This document shows, piece by piece, positions 45,723 through 57,303 of a stretch of 64,000 nucleotides of DNA (positions are counted from its first letter, which is position 1; each line of letters starts with the position of its first letter). A program made the position numbers and the translations under genes. Source of the DNA: Rhodosporidiobolus odoratus (lineage: Eukaryota; Basidiomycota; Microbotryomycetes; Sporidiobolales; Sporidiobolaceae); the NCBI GenBank assembly GCA_034387635.1, contig JAOANU010000013.1, positions 525,884 to 589,883 of the forward strand, read 5' to 3'. The notes under the pieces were generated by a model. That model was not told the origin of the DNA and did no database searches. It saw only the letters and a program-made list of their open reading frames with translations.

Positions 45723-46577
45723 CGATTCTTGCAATTTCGACTTGGTAAATCGGGGTTTTGCTGGCAGCGCAAGATGTGAGACTCGACTTGCCTATTGAGC
45801 TCGAACAAGCTTGCATCGGCGAGATAGGACTGCTGTATAGCTACCTCGGCAGGATCAGAGGTGCGTGCGTGCGCAGGTGAGCCTACGAGGATCGGAGAAG
45901 ACTAAGCCTACCGCGCTTTCGTCCTCCATCGTTTGGACCCCAAGCACGAGCAGGCAGTATACTCCGCCTTAGCCTACTTGCGGCATCAGCGGGCCGTGCT
46001 CAGGTTCAACAGAGGCTTGTGAAGAGTGCCAGAGAAGAAACGAAATTGAGAAGGTCATGCTGAGGAAGAATAGTAGCGGTCTGTCTGGGGGAAGACGGAC
46101 GCTCATTCGCCCTTCATGCCTCAGCTGGTCGTGTCCCTCGCGTCCCTCGCGGTTGCCTCGTCGTACTCCGCAGAAACCTCACGGACCTGATTCGCGTCGC
46201 CTTGTACGTAAAGCTTTACCTCCTTCGACCCTTTCTGTCTGAAATGTCGTGATACGCCTCGTTGATCTTGAAAGCGACCGGAGGGTTCAGGCGGAATCAG
46301 TGGACCACGCCTTGTGACGCAACAACCTTCCACCTTCCCTTTCCTCCAAGTGCTGCAGAGCGCGAGCAGAGGGAGGATAAGCCGGCACTCCGGCGATCCA
46401 GCCCTGAGTATCCCAGTGCAGCCTCTTCCTGCTCTTGATGCAAAGGTAGCTACATCGGAGGTCGTGGCCAAAGACTCGGGCAGGGAGGAAATGCAGCTTT
46501 TCTTTTCCGACGGGGATGCGTAATCGTACAACAAGTGCATGCGGGTTTGGGATCCATGCGGCTGAGCAGGGCAGTGA
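45723..46577. other. Intergenic, convergent flanks
   Basis: About 850 bases between the EthD-like gene and the isochorismatase-like gene. A short minus-strand frame at 46216-46285 reads AFKINEAYHDISD, reminiscent of a J-domain helix, but has no start, neighbouring exons or HPD motif. Nothing else seen. Confidence 0.4.
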
Positions 46578-48060
46578 TTAGAGAGCTCTTCCGGCGATGA
46601 GGAACTCGAGGGCTTGCTGTTTATTCAAGTGAGGTGGGTGAGCAGAGGATTACGAAGAGTCAGGCAGAGAAAACAGAAAGAAAGATCCCGCCCCGCAGGT
46701 CGAAAGGACGACACGGCGAGATGGTCGAGCCGGTCGCAGAAGGGAGAAGAGGAGGAAAGGAAGCGAACCTTCGTATCCTTCTTGTACTCCGTTACCAGTC
46801 CCGCCAAGGCTCGGAACCGCGGGTCATTGGCGTCCTCTGTACTCTCGCAAGGGAGTTGAGCACAGTCAGCGTCTACCTAGGTCCAGCAAGAGGGGGATCG
46901 GCGCTTCGAGACGAGCAAGGTAGAAAGGCTGCTGATAACGTGCAAGTTCGTAGGAAGAGAAAAGACGACGCACGAAGTATCTGGAAGAGAACACTCTCGC
47001 TCGTTGTGATATGTGCACCTGCATCTCGCATTCTCTGCAACCCAGCGATCGTTGTACCAATCAGCCTTGCCCTTTTCGACCTGGCCACCTCCGGAAGGCC
47101 AGAGCACGTAGCGAGCCGGGCACGTACCTTGATCGCCAATCCCACTTCATCGCCGTTCACACTCGAGATACCGTCTGCGAGGACGTGGACGTCGATGTCC
47201 CGCTCGAGAAGGTCGAAGGCCGTTTGGAGGACGCAGACATGCGACTGAGGGCGGAAGGAACAAGTCATAAGCATTGCACCTGAGCGGGACATCCAGGCTT
47301 TGGGTGAAGCTGGCGGCGTGATGGCGCAAGAACAGAAGGGAACAGGCTAAAGTGACCGAGGAGGAACAACGAAAGGACAGTTTACCTCGATTCCAAACAA
47401 CACCACGCTCCGAGTATCCCATTCCTTGATCTGCTGGTCGATCTCCGGCACGATCATACTGAACGCCGTCTTGGCGAGAGGGACCCAGTGTGGCCGTAGT
47501 GTCGGTACCTCGAGATCCAGCAGCGGCGGTAGAGGGGATGTTTCGGCGAGCGGGACGAGAGCTGTTTGCGGGCCTTCGGAGCCGTCGTTCTCGGGAGGCG
47601 GTAGGACTGCAGCGCGGAGCTCGATCAGTGTACCGGGTGTGCGGTTAAGGGTGAGGGTGAGGGTAAACGTACATTTCGGATATTGCTCAGTCGCGATCAC
47701 GGGAATGTCGAGAATTTTGGCGGCCTTGAGCATCTTTTCCGCGGTGTGAACCACGGAAGGGTAGCCATGCACCACCAGGCGGAAGCGTTCTTGCTGTAAT
47801 TGGGTGCAGAGGAAAAAGTTGAGAAGGTCAGCTTTTTCTGCTTCGTGAGCGGAGCTATTGAGCAGAACGTACAATGTCACAGCAGAAGAATGCGGTCTAC
47901 TCGTCCGTTCCATCGAGAGAAAAAGCCAAATATACGGAAAAGAGCCAAGTTAGCGGGCCCGATGGCGAGAGGTGGGGAGGAAGGAAAGAGTGCGTACATG
48001 GTGAGGAATGATCTTGGCAATGCGCCGGGTGCGAGCAGCAATGGCAGCAGCAGAAGACAT
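46578..48060 (-). CDS. Isochorismatase-like hydrolase (ISOC family)
   Basis: Cysteine hydrolase fold with unknown physiological substrate; eukaryotic members are often mitochondrial or peroxisomal. Eight exons: 48060-47998, 47896-47873 (24 bases), 47793-47673, 47606-47386, 47244-47128, 47034-46974, 46836-46769, 46616-46578, giving 237 residues. Conserved blocks: [74 protein letters not shown], in which Cys147 is the likely nucleophile; [12 protein letters not shown]; and [20 protein letters not shown]. The N-terminus [18 protein letters not shown] is basic and hydroxylated, so mitochondrial import is possible. A roughly 35-residue Pro/Glu-rich insertion replaces the short loop after EQYPK. 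Head-to-head with MTD1. Confidence 0.92.
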
Positions 48061-48253
48061 TCTGACAGTATGATTCAACGAAAACGGAGGAGCAGAAGGA
48101 GCGGAAGGGAAGCGAGTTATGGCGAATGCATCGGAGGCGCTTGACGCACCCAACCGAGCCGACGCCAAGTTCCTCTGCAATTCTGATTCGCTGAGAATCT
48201 TCCCGCGGAGAGAATCGAGGCGATGAGACACCGCTGGAAAAAAAGTCAACAAC
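48061..48253. promoter_or_regulatory. Compact bidirectional promoter, isochorismatase-like/MTD1
   Basis: 193 bases between divergent starts. No recognisable element. Confidence 0.45.
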
Positions 48254-49735
48254 ATGCTTCCCCTTGCTCGCTGTCGCCGATCTATCCTACCAGCACTCGC
48301 TCGGATGGCTTCTCATGCTGCTACGCCCGTCGCGCCCAAGGCTCCCGCGCCCGAAACGGCCGCTGTAACTGTCACCGGTGAGCTTCTCTTGCTCTGCCAT
48401 TCTCGCTTGTTTAGCTTGGGCCGCTGACTTGAGACGGTCACACAGGCGAGGCTGTCGCCAAACCTTTCCGCGCCGACCTTACTACCGCCGTCGCGCAGCT
48501 CCCCGTCAAGCCAAAACTCGTCGGCATTCTCGCCAACTCTTCCTCTCCTTCTCGCGCCTATGCTTCATGGACTGCCAAGGCTTGTGAGGCTGTCGGCATT
48601 CACTACGAGCTGAGGGAGGTAGGAATCGTGGCGGAAGGTACTACCGAGGGAACTGCAGAGCAGGGTGAAGTCGAGGAGGCCATCTTGGCCGCCAACGAGG
48701 ACGACAGCGTGAACGGTATCATGGTGTACTACCCGATCTTCGGGCCCAGGCAGGATGGCTACTTGCAACAGGCAGTCAGCCCGCTCAAGGACGTCGAGGG
48801 TCTCAACTTTACCTGGTTCGCCTTTTCTCCTCTACACCCTCCGCCGCTCATGCTGATCATGCTTGTTCCCGGCAGGCTATTCTCTCTATACCACAACATC
48901 CGTTTTATCGACCCCCGCAAGCTCGCTCTCGCCGCCCAAGTCCTCAACCCCTCTCCCCTCCCCGCAATTTCTTCCTCCGCGCCAGCTGTCCCCTCCACCC
49001 AGTCCAGCTCCACCCCCGCCCCCGGCCTCGTGAAAGCCATCCTCCCCTGCACTCCCCTCGCCATGGTCAAGGTTCTTGAACACGCCCACGTCTACAACCA
49101 CCTCCGACCATACGGCTCCCGCGCCTTTGGCCGTACCGTCACCGTGATCAACCGCTCCGAGGTTGTTGGACGACCGCTGGCTGCCCTGTTGAGTAACGAT
49201 GGCGCCAGGGTCTTCTCGGTTGATCTGGATGGAGTTCAGGAGTTTACGAGGAGGGCGACGCCGAAGCAGAAGAAGGAAGGGGAGGAGGAAGAGAAGAAGA
49301 AGCAGGCGTTTGCGCCGTATCATGTCGTCAAGAAGACGGATATGACGCTCGAACAGTGTTTGGCCATGTCGGATGTGGTTATCGGCGGCGTGCGTCTTCG
49401 TCTCCCCTCGCCCTCTTCTACCCCTTAGCCTGCCCCGCCGCCGTGGCCCTCTGCCTATAGTCAGAGTGGCACGCTCATACATGAGTCTCTCCCTCTCGCA
49501 GGTCCCCTCGAAGGCCTACAAGATCCCGACCGCCCAACTCAAGGAGGGTGTCGTCGCCATCAACTTTTCCGAATCGAAAAACTTCGAAGACGACATCAAA
49601 GAAAAGGCATCGATCTACTGCCCGGGGATCGGAAAGGCCACGATCGTGCTGCTTCAGCGTAACTTGCTGCGATTGACAGAGTATCAGGCGGGGTTGAGGG
49701 GTGAGAAGGAGCCTTCGGAGGAGGTCAAGCAGTAG
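48254..49735 (+). CDS. MTD1: NAD-dependent methylenetetrahydrofolate dehydrogenase
   Basis: Oxidises 5,10-methylene-THF to methenyl-THF in one-carbon metabolism. Exons 48254-48377, 48446-48815, 48876-49389, 49502-49735 encode 413 residues. Core landmarks: LVGILANSSSPSRAYASWTA; NGIMVYYPIFGPRQDGYLQQ; SLYHNIRFID; ILPCTPLAMVKVLEHAHVYN; TVTVINRSEVVGRPLAALLS; DLDGVQEFTRR; and YCPGIGKATIVLL. This is the Mtd1 subfamily, not the trifunctional C1-synthase. The first 17 residues, MLPLARCRRSILPALAR, look like a mitochondrial presequence. A second in-frame ATG at 48305 starts MASHAATPVAP, which would be cytosolic like yeast Mtd1. A Lys/Glu-rich loop and a Ser/Ala loop extend the usual 320-residue length. 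Confidence 0.94.
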
Positions 49736-50301
49736 AAGCAAGTGAGGTGAACGGGCGGCAATATAGACAGACTTTCAGTGCACGCCTGCTGATGCGGGGA
49801 CTTGCCATGGGCAGGGAGGTGAGAAGCCGCAGCTCGGAGGTAATGAGAAACGAGGGACTCGATCATTCCGTTTCTCTTGTCAACTTCGCTGCGCCGAAAG
49901 GGAACGAGGGAGCAGTGAGCTCTGCAAAACGTCGGACTGCACGCACAGGACAGAGATATGGGCGTCGACACTCATGGGAAGTAGTTGTGCAAGTATCGTT
50001 ACTCGGCCCTCTTTCTTTTTGACATGGAATCGATTCGTTGCGAGGCGCGAGGAGACAAGGGAAGGACAACAACAATCACAAGGTACTTGAGAATGCGAAG
50101 AATGAGCGGAATGGAGCCAAAAGCTTGGTCGCCATCGAGTGCAGAAGAAGTGGTGGATCGAGAGTAGTACAAGGTGAGGATGCGGAAGACGGTGGTGATT
50201 GGGACTTGACGGCGAAAGGGTCAGGAGGGGACAGGGATTGCGGCGGAATGGGGAAAATGGCGCGGGGCGGATTGAGGTCGAAGTTCGGCAAAACGATCCC
50301 G
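49736..50301. other. Intergenic, convergent 3' flanks
   Basis: About 570 bases. No gene seen. Confidence 0.5.
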
Positions 50302-51598
50302 TCATCGTTTCTCCCCGGCTTGTTCCCACAAAGCCTGCGAGACGGTTAGATGTCAGCCAAGCACGCTTCCCAGCGCAGGCGATTGCGGGGAGTGCACAGA
50401 GGACGCAGAGAGGCGGCACAGACGTCACGAGGGGGGGGAAGGAAGAGCGAAAAGGAGAGGAAAAGCGGGCGAGGGAGGCGACAGGAGTAAAGCCGGACTC
50501 ACCTCCCTCTCAGCCGCATTGCGCTGCAGCAGCGTCGGAAAGTCGCTGAGTGGGAAACGACCCAGGCGTGCCCGTATTCGCGCCTCATCCTCGATGCCGT
50601 TCGCGTGCTCCCAGGCAAGGTAGTCGGTCCAGAGGTGATCGACGACTGAAGACAGAGAACGAGGGACATCAGTCAGTCGAGAACTCGAAGAGGTGACCAC
50701 GGTAATGCCAAAGCCACCGATGACTGGCTTCGGTCACCATGACATTTGGGAAGAGACGATGATGAAAAGGGCGAGAACGAATCAAAGAAAGAAAAAGCGT
50801 ACCGAGTAGCTCCCATCGCCGCTTCTCCCGTCGGGACAGAAGACAACGGTACACATACCCGATTTCCCGACTAGGTTCGTGTCGCAGCCGCCATTTCTCC
50901 TCAACTGCTTTGCTTTCAAGCCGATCAAACCTGCGATACGTTTCCCATCCGCCTTTCCCTCCAGGACCGGATCCTTCAACAGCATCCCAGTAACTCATCA
51001 ATTCGCCTGAGAAGAGGTGCTCTGTCTTCGCCGTCTTCTGCAGCGGTGAACGCTCGACGAGCGACTCGTACACAGCGAGAGAGAAGAGGGGCGTCCATTT
51101 GTCTGCCTTGGCTTGGTATTCGTGGTCGACGGCGACGACGTGCAGCATGTTGTCGGGAGGAAGGGCGAGAATTTCGGCGATGATGGGATGATCCGACTTG
51201 AGTTGATTCGGTGGATCAGAGAGATTGCGTAGGGTCGGTAGGCTCAGACTCGGAGACGAGAGGGTAGTCGACAGAACGCCTACCCCAGGCGACGTAGTGA
51301 TAGGAGTGCCGACGGCTGTACCATCCGACCATTCCCCCTCCAATCCGGCCTGCGCATCCGCTCGCGGGGGTGACGTCTCCCGCGAAGCCGAGCATGACAC
51401 GCGCGTGCTGACAGATTCGACAGCCGGAGCAGGGAACAAATTAGCACGGCCGTCAAGCTCGGGCGAGGTGGCGTATCGAGTACTGGCTGTGCGACTGCGC
51501 GCTGATGAGGTGGTCGGGTCGCTGCTGGAGGAGGTGCGCGGGGAGGAATGGTCGCGATCGAACGACTGGCGTCACGGGGGACTGGTCGAAGGTGACAT
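50302..51598 (-). CDS. Unrecognised 306-residue protein
   Basis: Function not recognised. A consistent GT-AG model has exons 51598-51576, 51524-50803, 50645-50503 and 50334-50302. The N-terminal 100 residues are Ser/Thr/Arg/Pro-rich (SRTASTRYATSPELDGRANL). The C-terminal half is helical and charged: HPIIAEILALPPDNMLHVVA, WETYRRFDRLESKAVEEKWR, YRCLLSRREKRRWELL, and DHLWTDYLAWEHANGIEDEA, ending NAAEREALWEQAGEKR. Codon use across the last three exons is coding-like. The first exon rests only on an ATG that splices past an in-frame TGA, so the start is less sure. No membrane segments or known motifs. Confidence 0.6.
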
Positions 51599-52527
51599 GG
51601 GAGCGAATTCAGAGATCGGTAGGCAATATGTAGCGTACGCGTGCGCTGAGGAGAGCGGGGACCGGAGAAAGAAGGATGGTAGTGGACGCGGACGAAGGGA
51701 CTGGTTTCAAGAGTTCTGCTACTGTCGTGAACTTGGACAGCGAATGTCGACCCACGCACTTGCTGGTGCACGGCTGGCGCTGTGCAAGCTTACCGCAAGC
51801 ATCCTCAACCTCGCGACCGAAGTCGGGTCGGGACGATCGAGTGCTTGACATGGCTGGCAAACATCCCTCAGGCCGCGCAGCCCAGCAGAGGCAAGTCTGT
51901 TTGTTGCAATACTAATCAGTCGCTCTGAGTACTGTGGTCCCTTCTGTTCAGTAGACAGTCACATCCCTGGGGAGAGGTTGCTGAAAGACCCGGGGAGAAT
52001 CCCTCCTTCTGCGAGGACAGTAGCGGATCGAGGAGGATAAGGGAGGTGCTACGCGGTTGGCTTCGTGGTAAGCTTGTTCCTCAAGTGGCTCAGCTTCATT
52101 CTCTCACTGATGCGTCTTGATCTTCCCGTTCTCGGCAACTTCTCGCCGCCTGTTCGCATATGTTTTTCCCAGCCATATCTATATCAGGCTTCAACGATCT
52201 TCTCTTTGTCGGGAAGACAAGGAGTCTTCCGGTGAAAGGGAATGGTTGCCAGAAGTCAATGCCGATGGGCGGTTTTCCGCTGCCTTGTATCCCTTGGCCA
52301 TATTCATTTCCTTTCCGACGCTTGCTCTTTCCACTCGCCGCCTCTACTTCGTTCGCCTTGGGTTGCCTCTTACAGACACGACCTCCTTCTCGCCACCCTC
52401 GGCTCGACCGCGCAAGGCGTCGCTCAGCGCGTTCTCGTGCCCCCAATTCCGGACGAGCGCACTCCGGAAGGTTGAACCCGCCGCACAAGACTTGTAAGAG
52501 CATGGTTCAAAATCGGATGCTGAATGT
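51599..52527. other. Intergenic, no gene resolved
   Basis: About 930 bases upstream of two divergently oriented unrecognised genes. It may hold undetected 5' exons of the gene whose last exons lie at 52716-53106. Confidence 0.35.
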
Positions 52528-53106
52528 AAAAGCAAGCTTTCAATGATGTCGGGCCGGGGAGAGAGGCCAAGAGGGGAGTTGGGGAAACGAGGACGAGATT
52601 AGAGATCGCGCTGGGAGGGGATCAAAGTGAGTCTCCGAAGCCTCTTTCGCTGTGCCTTCCTCCTAGTTGTTCGGCTTCTGACTACCGCTTCTGTCCACAA
52701 TCCCTGGCATCCCAGCTTCCCTTGCCTGGCAGACCGTCGGCCAACCCTTCCAGCTTCCGACACAGCAAGGCAAGCAGAATCCGGACACTGGCCTCGATCC
52801 CTGCGCGAGGGATTACAGCGTGCTTGGGTTGACGCCGGATGAGGTCGTCGATAAGGTGTATGATTTGCAGTGGCTTGGCGCAGAAGGGAAGGGACCGTTC
52901 TGTAAGTACCGATTCATTTCTGCATCACATCCGTCAGCTTCGAGGTTTATGCCAACGGGGGTGCTGATTCGCCTTGTTTCTGGGACATGCTCACAGTCCT
53001 CGAAGTCCTCACTCGTATTGCGCAACATCGCTCCTCGGATACACTACAGACCAAACTCGTCATGGAAGCCTCGCGCGACCGTTACTCGTACAGCAAGATC
53101 AATTAA
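52528..53106 (+). CDS. Unrecognised gene, last exons only
   Basis: Function not recognised. Two good exons are seen: 52716-52901 and 52997-53106, joined GT-AG in frame. They encode SLAWQTVGQPFQLPTQQGKQ, then DYSVLGLTPDEVVDKVYDLQ and WLGAEGKGPFFLEVLTRIAQ, ending ASRDRYSYSKIN. An upstream exon ending at 52627 (ETRTRLEIALGGDQ) joins in frame through donor GTGAGT, but no start codon was found, so more 5' exons are expected. The stop is three bases from the end of a minus-strand open frame. Confidence 0.45.
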
Positions 53107-53108
53107 GC

Positions 53109-53522
53109 CTACTCCGATCGTTGAGAGTTTGCCGGCTGAACAGGGTTCCCCTGGCCTTTCCTGGCACGCTTCTTTGTGGCGACCGGTGCCACCGCTGCTA
53201 CAGGCTCTTCTGCTACTACGCCTCCTGCTGCCGTGTTCTGCGGGCCGACACCAGCTTCATCAAGCCCGCCTACTTGCAAATCCGTTGTCGGGGCCGGGTT
53301 CTGGTGAAAAGCCAGCGAAGCGCCGCTCCCACTAGCTTGACCGCGCGCGACATCTGCTCTAGTCGTAGAAGACGTGTGCTGGGAAGGCAACCGTACTGCA
53401 GGTGATCCCGTAGCTGGCGGCGCCTGTGAGGGTCCGCGGCCGGGAGAATCCCGGGAAGCGCTAGAACACGATGAGGCGGCTCGGGGTGAGGCAGCCTGCT
53501 TGGGCTGCTGGGGAGGTGACAC
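53109..53522 (-). CDS. Possible low-complexity protein, weak support
   Basis: An open frame rich in Ala, Ser, Pro and Gln ends VATKKRARKGQGNPVQPANS plus four residues. It has no ATG near its start and would need an upstream exon. Tail-to-tail spacing with the plus-strand gene is suggestive only. It could be chance. Confidence 0.25.
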   Translation of the reverse strand: MSPPQQPKQAASPRAASSCSSASRDSPGRGPSQAPPATGSPAVRLPSQHTSSTTRADVARGQASGSGASLAFHQNPAPTTDLQVGGLDEAGVGPQNTAAGGVVAEEPVAAVAPVATKKRARKGQGNPVQPANSQRSE

Positions 53523-54726
53523 GGCTGCTGTGCTGGGCGTGGCTGAGACGGCGGCGAGATGCGGATAAGTTAACGCGGTCGAATTAGAAGTCGAAGGAGG
53601 AGGTGCTGTTCCGGCTTTGCAGCCAGGCTACTTCTTTGAGCCACCTGCTGTTAAACAGTGAGCTGTCAGGAAGCGCATAGGGAGAGCAGTGAGGACGCGA
53701 CGTGCCAGAAGGACCCGCTGTAGCGCCTCGCTTGCGAACAGCGGCGGTTTCCTAGGTATAGTTGTCGTCGTGCCGGGATTTCCTGGGGCCTTGCTGATGC
53801 GCGCGAAGCCATGATTGGCGGGGTACACAAGCGGACGGAAGCATAACGGAGAGGAGAGGACTTGTCAAAGGGGATAGTGCAAAAGGGCTATTGCGGTCGG
53901 TTGAAACACACTATCGCTTCAGGATAGTGCAAAGGCACTTTTGCAGTAGTTCATTACAACATCAACAATAGAGCATTTCTATCGGTTTGTTAGTACCCAG
54001 TATTAGAGGTCCTGAGCCAGAAAGTGACACCGGGTCAGAAACCAAAGCCAGGTAGGGGAAGCCAAGCGGCCCCGGTCTTATCGAATGTAGCTACATGCGA
54101 TCTTTCGGGTCGCGGGAACAGAAACAAAGGCGGAATTCGATTAATGGTTTTTCCCTGCGCGACGTCGGCAGCAGTAGCTGACAAGGTCGCCTTTGCTGGG
54201 TGCGCGGTTACTGAAGCTATGTGGCATCAGAATACTTGCTATTGCAAATCCTTGCACACGAGAAAAGCCCCTGGGACAGCAACGAGAGCGTTTCCTGTAG
54301 TCCTTCCTTCCTTCGAGCATTTTCAGCTGCGCGAACAACGGTAGTAAGCTACCTCCTTTTCCTCTACTCCTTCTGATAAGCGTCTCTTGCTGCGTTCTCC
54401 ACAGGAAATATGCCTCCTTGGCTATGTGTCCAGCGAAAACACCATCTCATCTTGACCTTCTCAATTCCGTCGAGTACTTTCAGCCCTTCACACAACAAGC
54501 ATGAGGGCTGCCGGATGAACACATGGCATTAAGAAGTCTGGAGTAGCCCCCTGATATGTACTCGGCCAGCATGAGAGAAAGTGCGGATGAGAACGAGTCA
54601 TCAGGAAGCGGCGATAGCAGGTTCTGAATTAATCGAATGGCTTGAAATAGTTGTACCAGTATGCCAGCGCGGAGGTACAGCATGAACAACTATATTGACT
54701 GGCTTGACGCACTACAGGGTAAGGCT
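53523..54726. other. Intergenic with short direct and inverted repeats
   Basis: No supported gene. Contains the 23-base repeat pair at 53872 and 53922. Confidence 0.45.
53872..53944 (+). repeat. Pair of similar 23-base repeats with an inverted half-copy
   Basis: ggatagtgcaaa opens both 53872-53894 and 53922-53944, and both end ttgc. Between them cactatc (about 53909) is an inverted copy of gatagtg. Confidence 0.75.
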
Positions 54727-56165
54727 ATGCCAGTATCGTCTCGACCCCTCCTACGGGGCTTTGCCACCTCAGCGCGCCAGTCCCACTTGCCGCTGACGAT
54801 TACCTCCCCACATCCCGTCTTCATCGAATCTGTCTGCGAGGGGCACTTTCCCGCGTTCCAACTGTTGGGCGCACACGGACAGGTGTCGGATGACGTAGGG
54901 GATGAGTGGAAGAACCGGATCAAGGAGGTTGACAGTCGGAAGTTGCAGAGGATGCTCGAGGTGCGTTTTGCCATTCTTCGTTGCGCTGGTGTTCCTTCCC
55001 GCGCACTCTTAGAGCCTACTACTCAGAAATCCGTCATCATCGAGAGACGAGCTCCTGTAGACTGATTTCCGCCTCGGCAGGTCATGACTCGTCTGCCCAT
55101 CCTCGACCAAATCCGCTATTCCTCGCAACAACAAGGTCGAATCTCCTTCTACATGACGAGCTACAGGGAGGAAGGAGCTGTAGTTGGGTTGGCGGCAGCT
55201 TGGGAGAATACGGATGAGGTGTTTGCTCAGTATCGAGGTAGGGACTTGCCTTTTTTCTCCAGCTCGAGCAAGATGCAGACGCTAACTTTGCCTTGATCTG
55301 AGAGGGCTGCAGAAGTCGGCGTCTTGCTGTGGCGGGACTGTCCGTGAGTTTCTTGCGTTGCCGAGTCAGATAGGCTAGACGTGCGTTTGCGTCTTTACTG
55401 ACTTTTCCTTTCACAACAGCCTCTCAAGCCTCATGGCCCAAGTCTTCTCTTCTGCCTCTGACACCTCAACGCTTGGTGAGCTAGACCGATTTCAGTATAA
55501 GAAGTTTTCACTGACAAACCTCCTCGTGCCTAGGCCGGCAAATGCCCGTACATTACGGCTCAAAGGAACACCACTTCCTCACGATTTCCTCCCCGCTTGG
55601 CACCCAGCTCCCTCAAGCTGCCGGAGCTGCATACGCCCTCAAACGTACACCCGGGCGGGAGAAAGACTGCGTGATCTGTTATGCGGGAGAAGGAGCAACA
55701 AGTGAAGGGGATTTTCATGCTGGGTTGAATAGTGCGTCCTCCTTTTCTCGTTGAGCTGCTTCTGCTATTGACTTTGCAGATCACGCTGTCTGTACCCTCA
55801 GTGGCAAGCGTCCTCGGCGGGCCCTTGGTGTTCTTCATCCGGGTGCGCCTTCGATCTCTCCCTCTTCCATTACAGTGTGCTCAGACGCCCGCGATATTGC
55901 TCGACATTCTGACTTACCACGCTCTCGCTCGCCTTCAAAACAATGGGTACATAGTGTTCTGACGATCGATTTACCTCCGCCTCTGTTCGCCCTCTCGCTG
56001 ACCTTCCCAACTCTCATTCCCTACCGTTGTGGTTTAACCATCTCGACCTCAGTCTCTCAGCAACACGCCGGGGACAGTATAGCCGCTTGTGGGCCAGGCT
56101 ACGGAATCCCAAACCTACGCCTAGACGGCAACGATCCCCTAGCCGTCTACCTCGGCTGCAAAGAT

Positions 56166-56990
56166 GTAGAGAATGCATCCGACAAAAGTCGGGGATCTTC
56201 GGGGTCGGGGTGCCGGTCTCCGACACGGTTCGGGGATCGGGGCGCCGACCCCGACATGGATGCCGAAATGAAGAGCTGGTTTCCCGACTTCTCCCCGAAC
56301 TGCCATATGCGTTCTCTGCTTTGTGAGTGATGTGCAAGTAGATCACAGGGGTTTTTGACCCTCCAGCAACCTCTGGCCAGTCCGAGAGTGCGTCTACGGA
56401 CCCGCAAGCGACTCCGCGGACAGCAAAGGGACCACAGATGACCTTCCTAGGTAGTTCTTTTTCAGGTTAACGTCTTTTCTCTCTTTTGTAGCTGTTCTTG
56501 GGTCTCTTGCAAATGATGGCTTCCCTCACCTCCACGCTTTGCTGCTCACGTTGGTTTTCTGGGAGCAGAAAGACACTGTTTCACCTTTTTCTCGACTTTG
56601 CCGACATGTCGGGCCGATCGCCGACTTTTTCGGGATTCGGGAGCCCGCTCCCCAACCTTTCCCCCGACCGACGGATCAGCCCCCGGAAAGCCCGACATCC
56701 CGAGCTGTTGGCGGTCCGGGAGTCGGTGAGCACTCTCTACAAAGAAGCCCATCGTCTGTAAGGGACTTACGACAAACCGAACCGCCCTGGGACAAGTGAT
56801 GAGTGGGGAAACTTGGATGAGGGCGAGGGTTGAGTGAACTTGGATTGGCGGGCGCTTCTTCTTCTTCTTCACGCTTCGCTGAAGTAGTTTGCCCGCCAGC
56901 AATCTACACCGTTGGCCTTTCAACTCTTTCAGTGCGAGCGAGTGAGGTTTGTCGTCCCCGCTCGACGACCTTTCATTTTCTCGCGGTCGA
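56166..56990. mobile_element. Candidate insertion inside the E1-alpha gene
   Basis: About 800 bases, far longer than other introns here, part the halves of a conserved E1-alpha segment. Both flanks carry clustered tcgggg/cggga words (56185-56260 and 56600-56700). An 8-base inverted pair, tggcgggc and gcccgcca, lies near 56834-56897. No transposase and no clear terminal repeats or target duplication were found, so the class is unknown. Confidence 0.35.
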
Positions 56991-57202
56991 AACTCAGAAA
57001 CCCGTCCTGGTCGAAGCTATGTCGTACAGGGTTTCTCATCACTCCATTTTGGATGATCTGAGCGCTTACAGGAGTACGGATGATGTTAATTGGATGAAAT
57101 CGGATTTGGCGGGGGGGAGGTTGAGGAAGTACCTTGAAGGGTTGGTCGTTGGGGAAGGAGAGGGGGCGGAGACGGTTTTTGATGGGACGACAGCGGCTGG
57201 CG

Positions 57203-57303
57203 GTAAGATGCGGTGAGCTACTGGAGGAGCAATGCAAACTATCAAAAGGTCATAAAGTACAAACCTAGCAGCGGGCAGTAAGATGCGGTGAACTACTGGA
57301 GAA
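57203..57303 (+). repeat. Direct duplication, 75-base offset
   Basis: gtaagatgcggtga plus ctactggag occurs at 57203 and again at 57278 with two changes. It duplicates a donor-like gtaaga within the E1-alpha gene. Confidence 0.8.

Noticed and set aside
46216..46285. J-domain-like AFKINEAYHDISD on the minus strand
   Set aside because: No HPD motif, start codon or neighbouring exons; the match is short enough to be chance.
55843..55962. Alternative in-frame path through the E1-alpha intron to NNGY
   Set aside because: It would insert about 18 foreign residues before the conserved NNGY and then lose the AIST block, so it is unlikely to be the ancestral gene.
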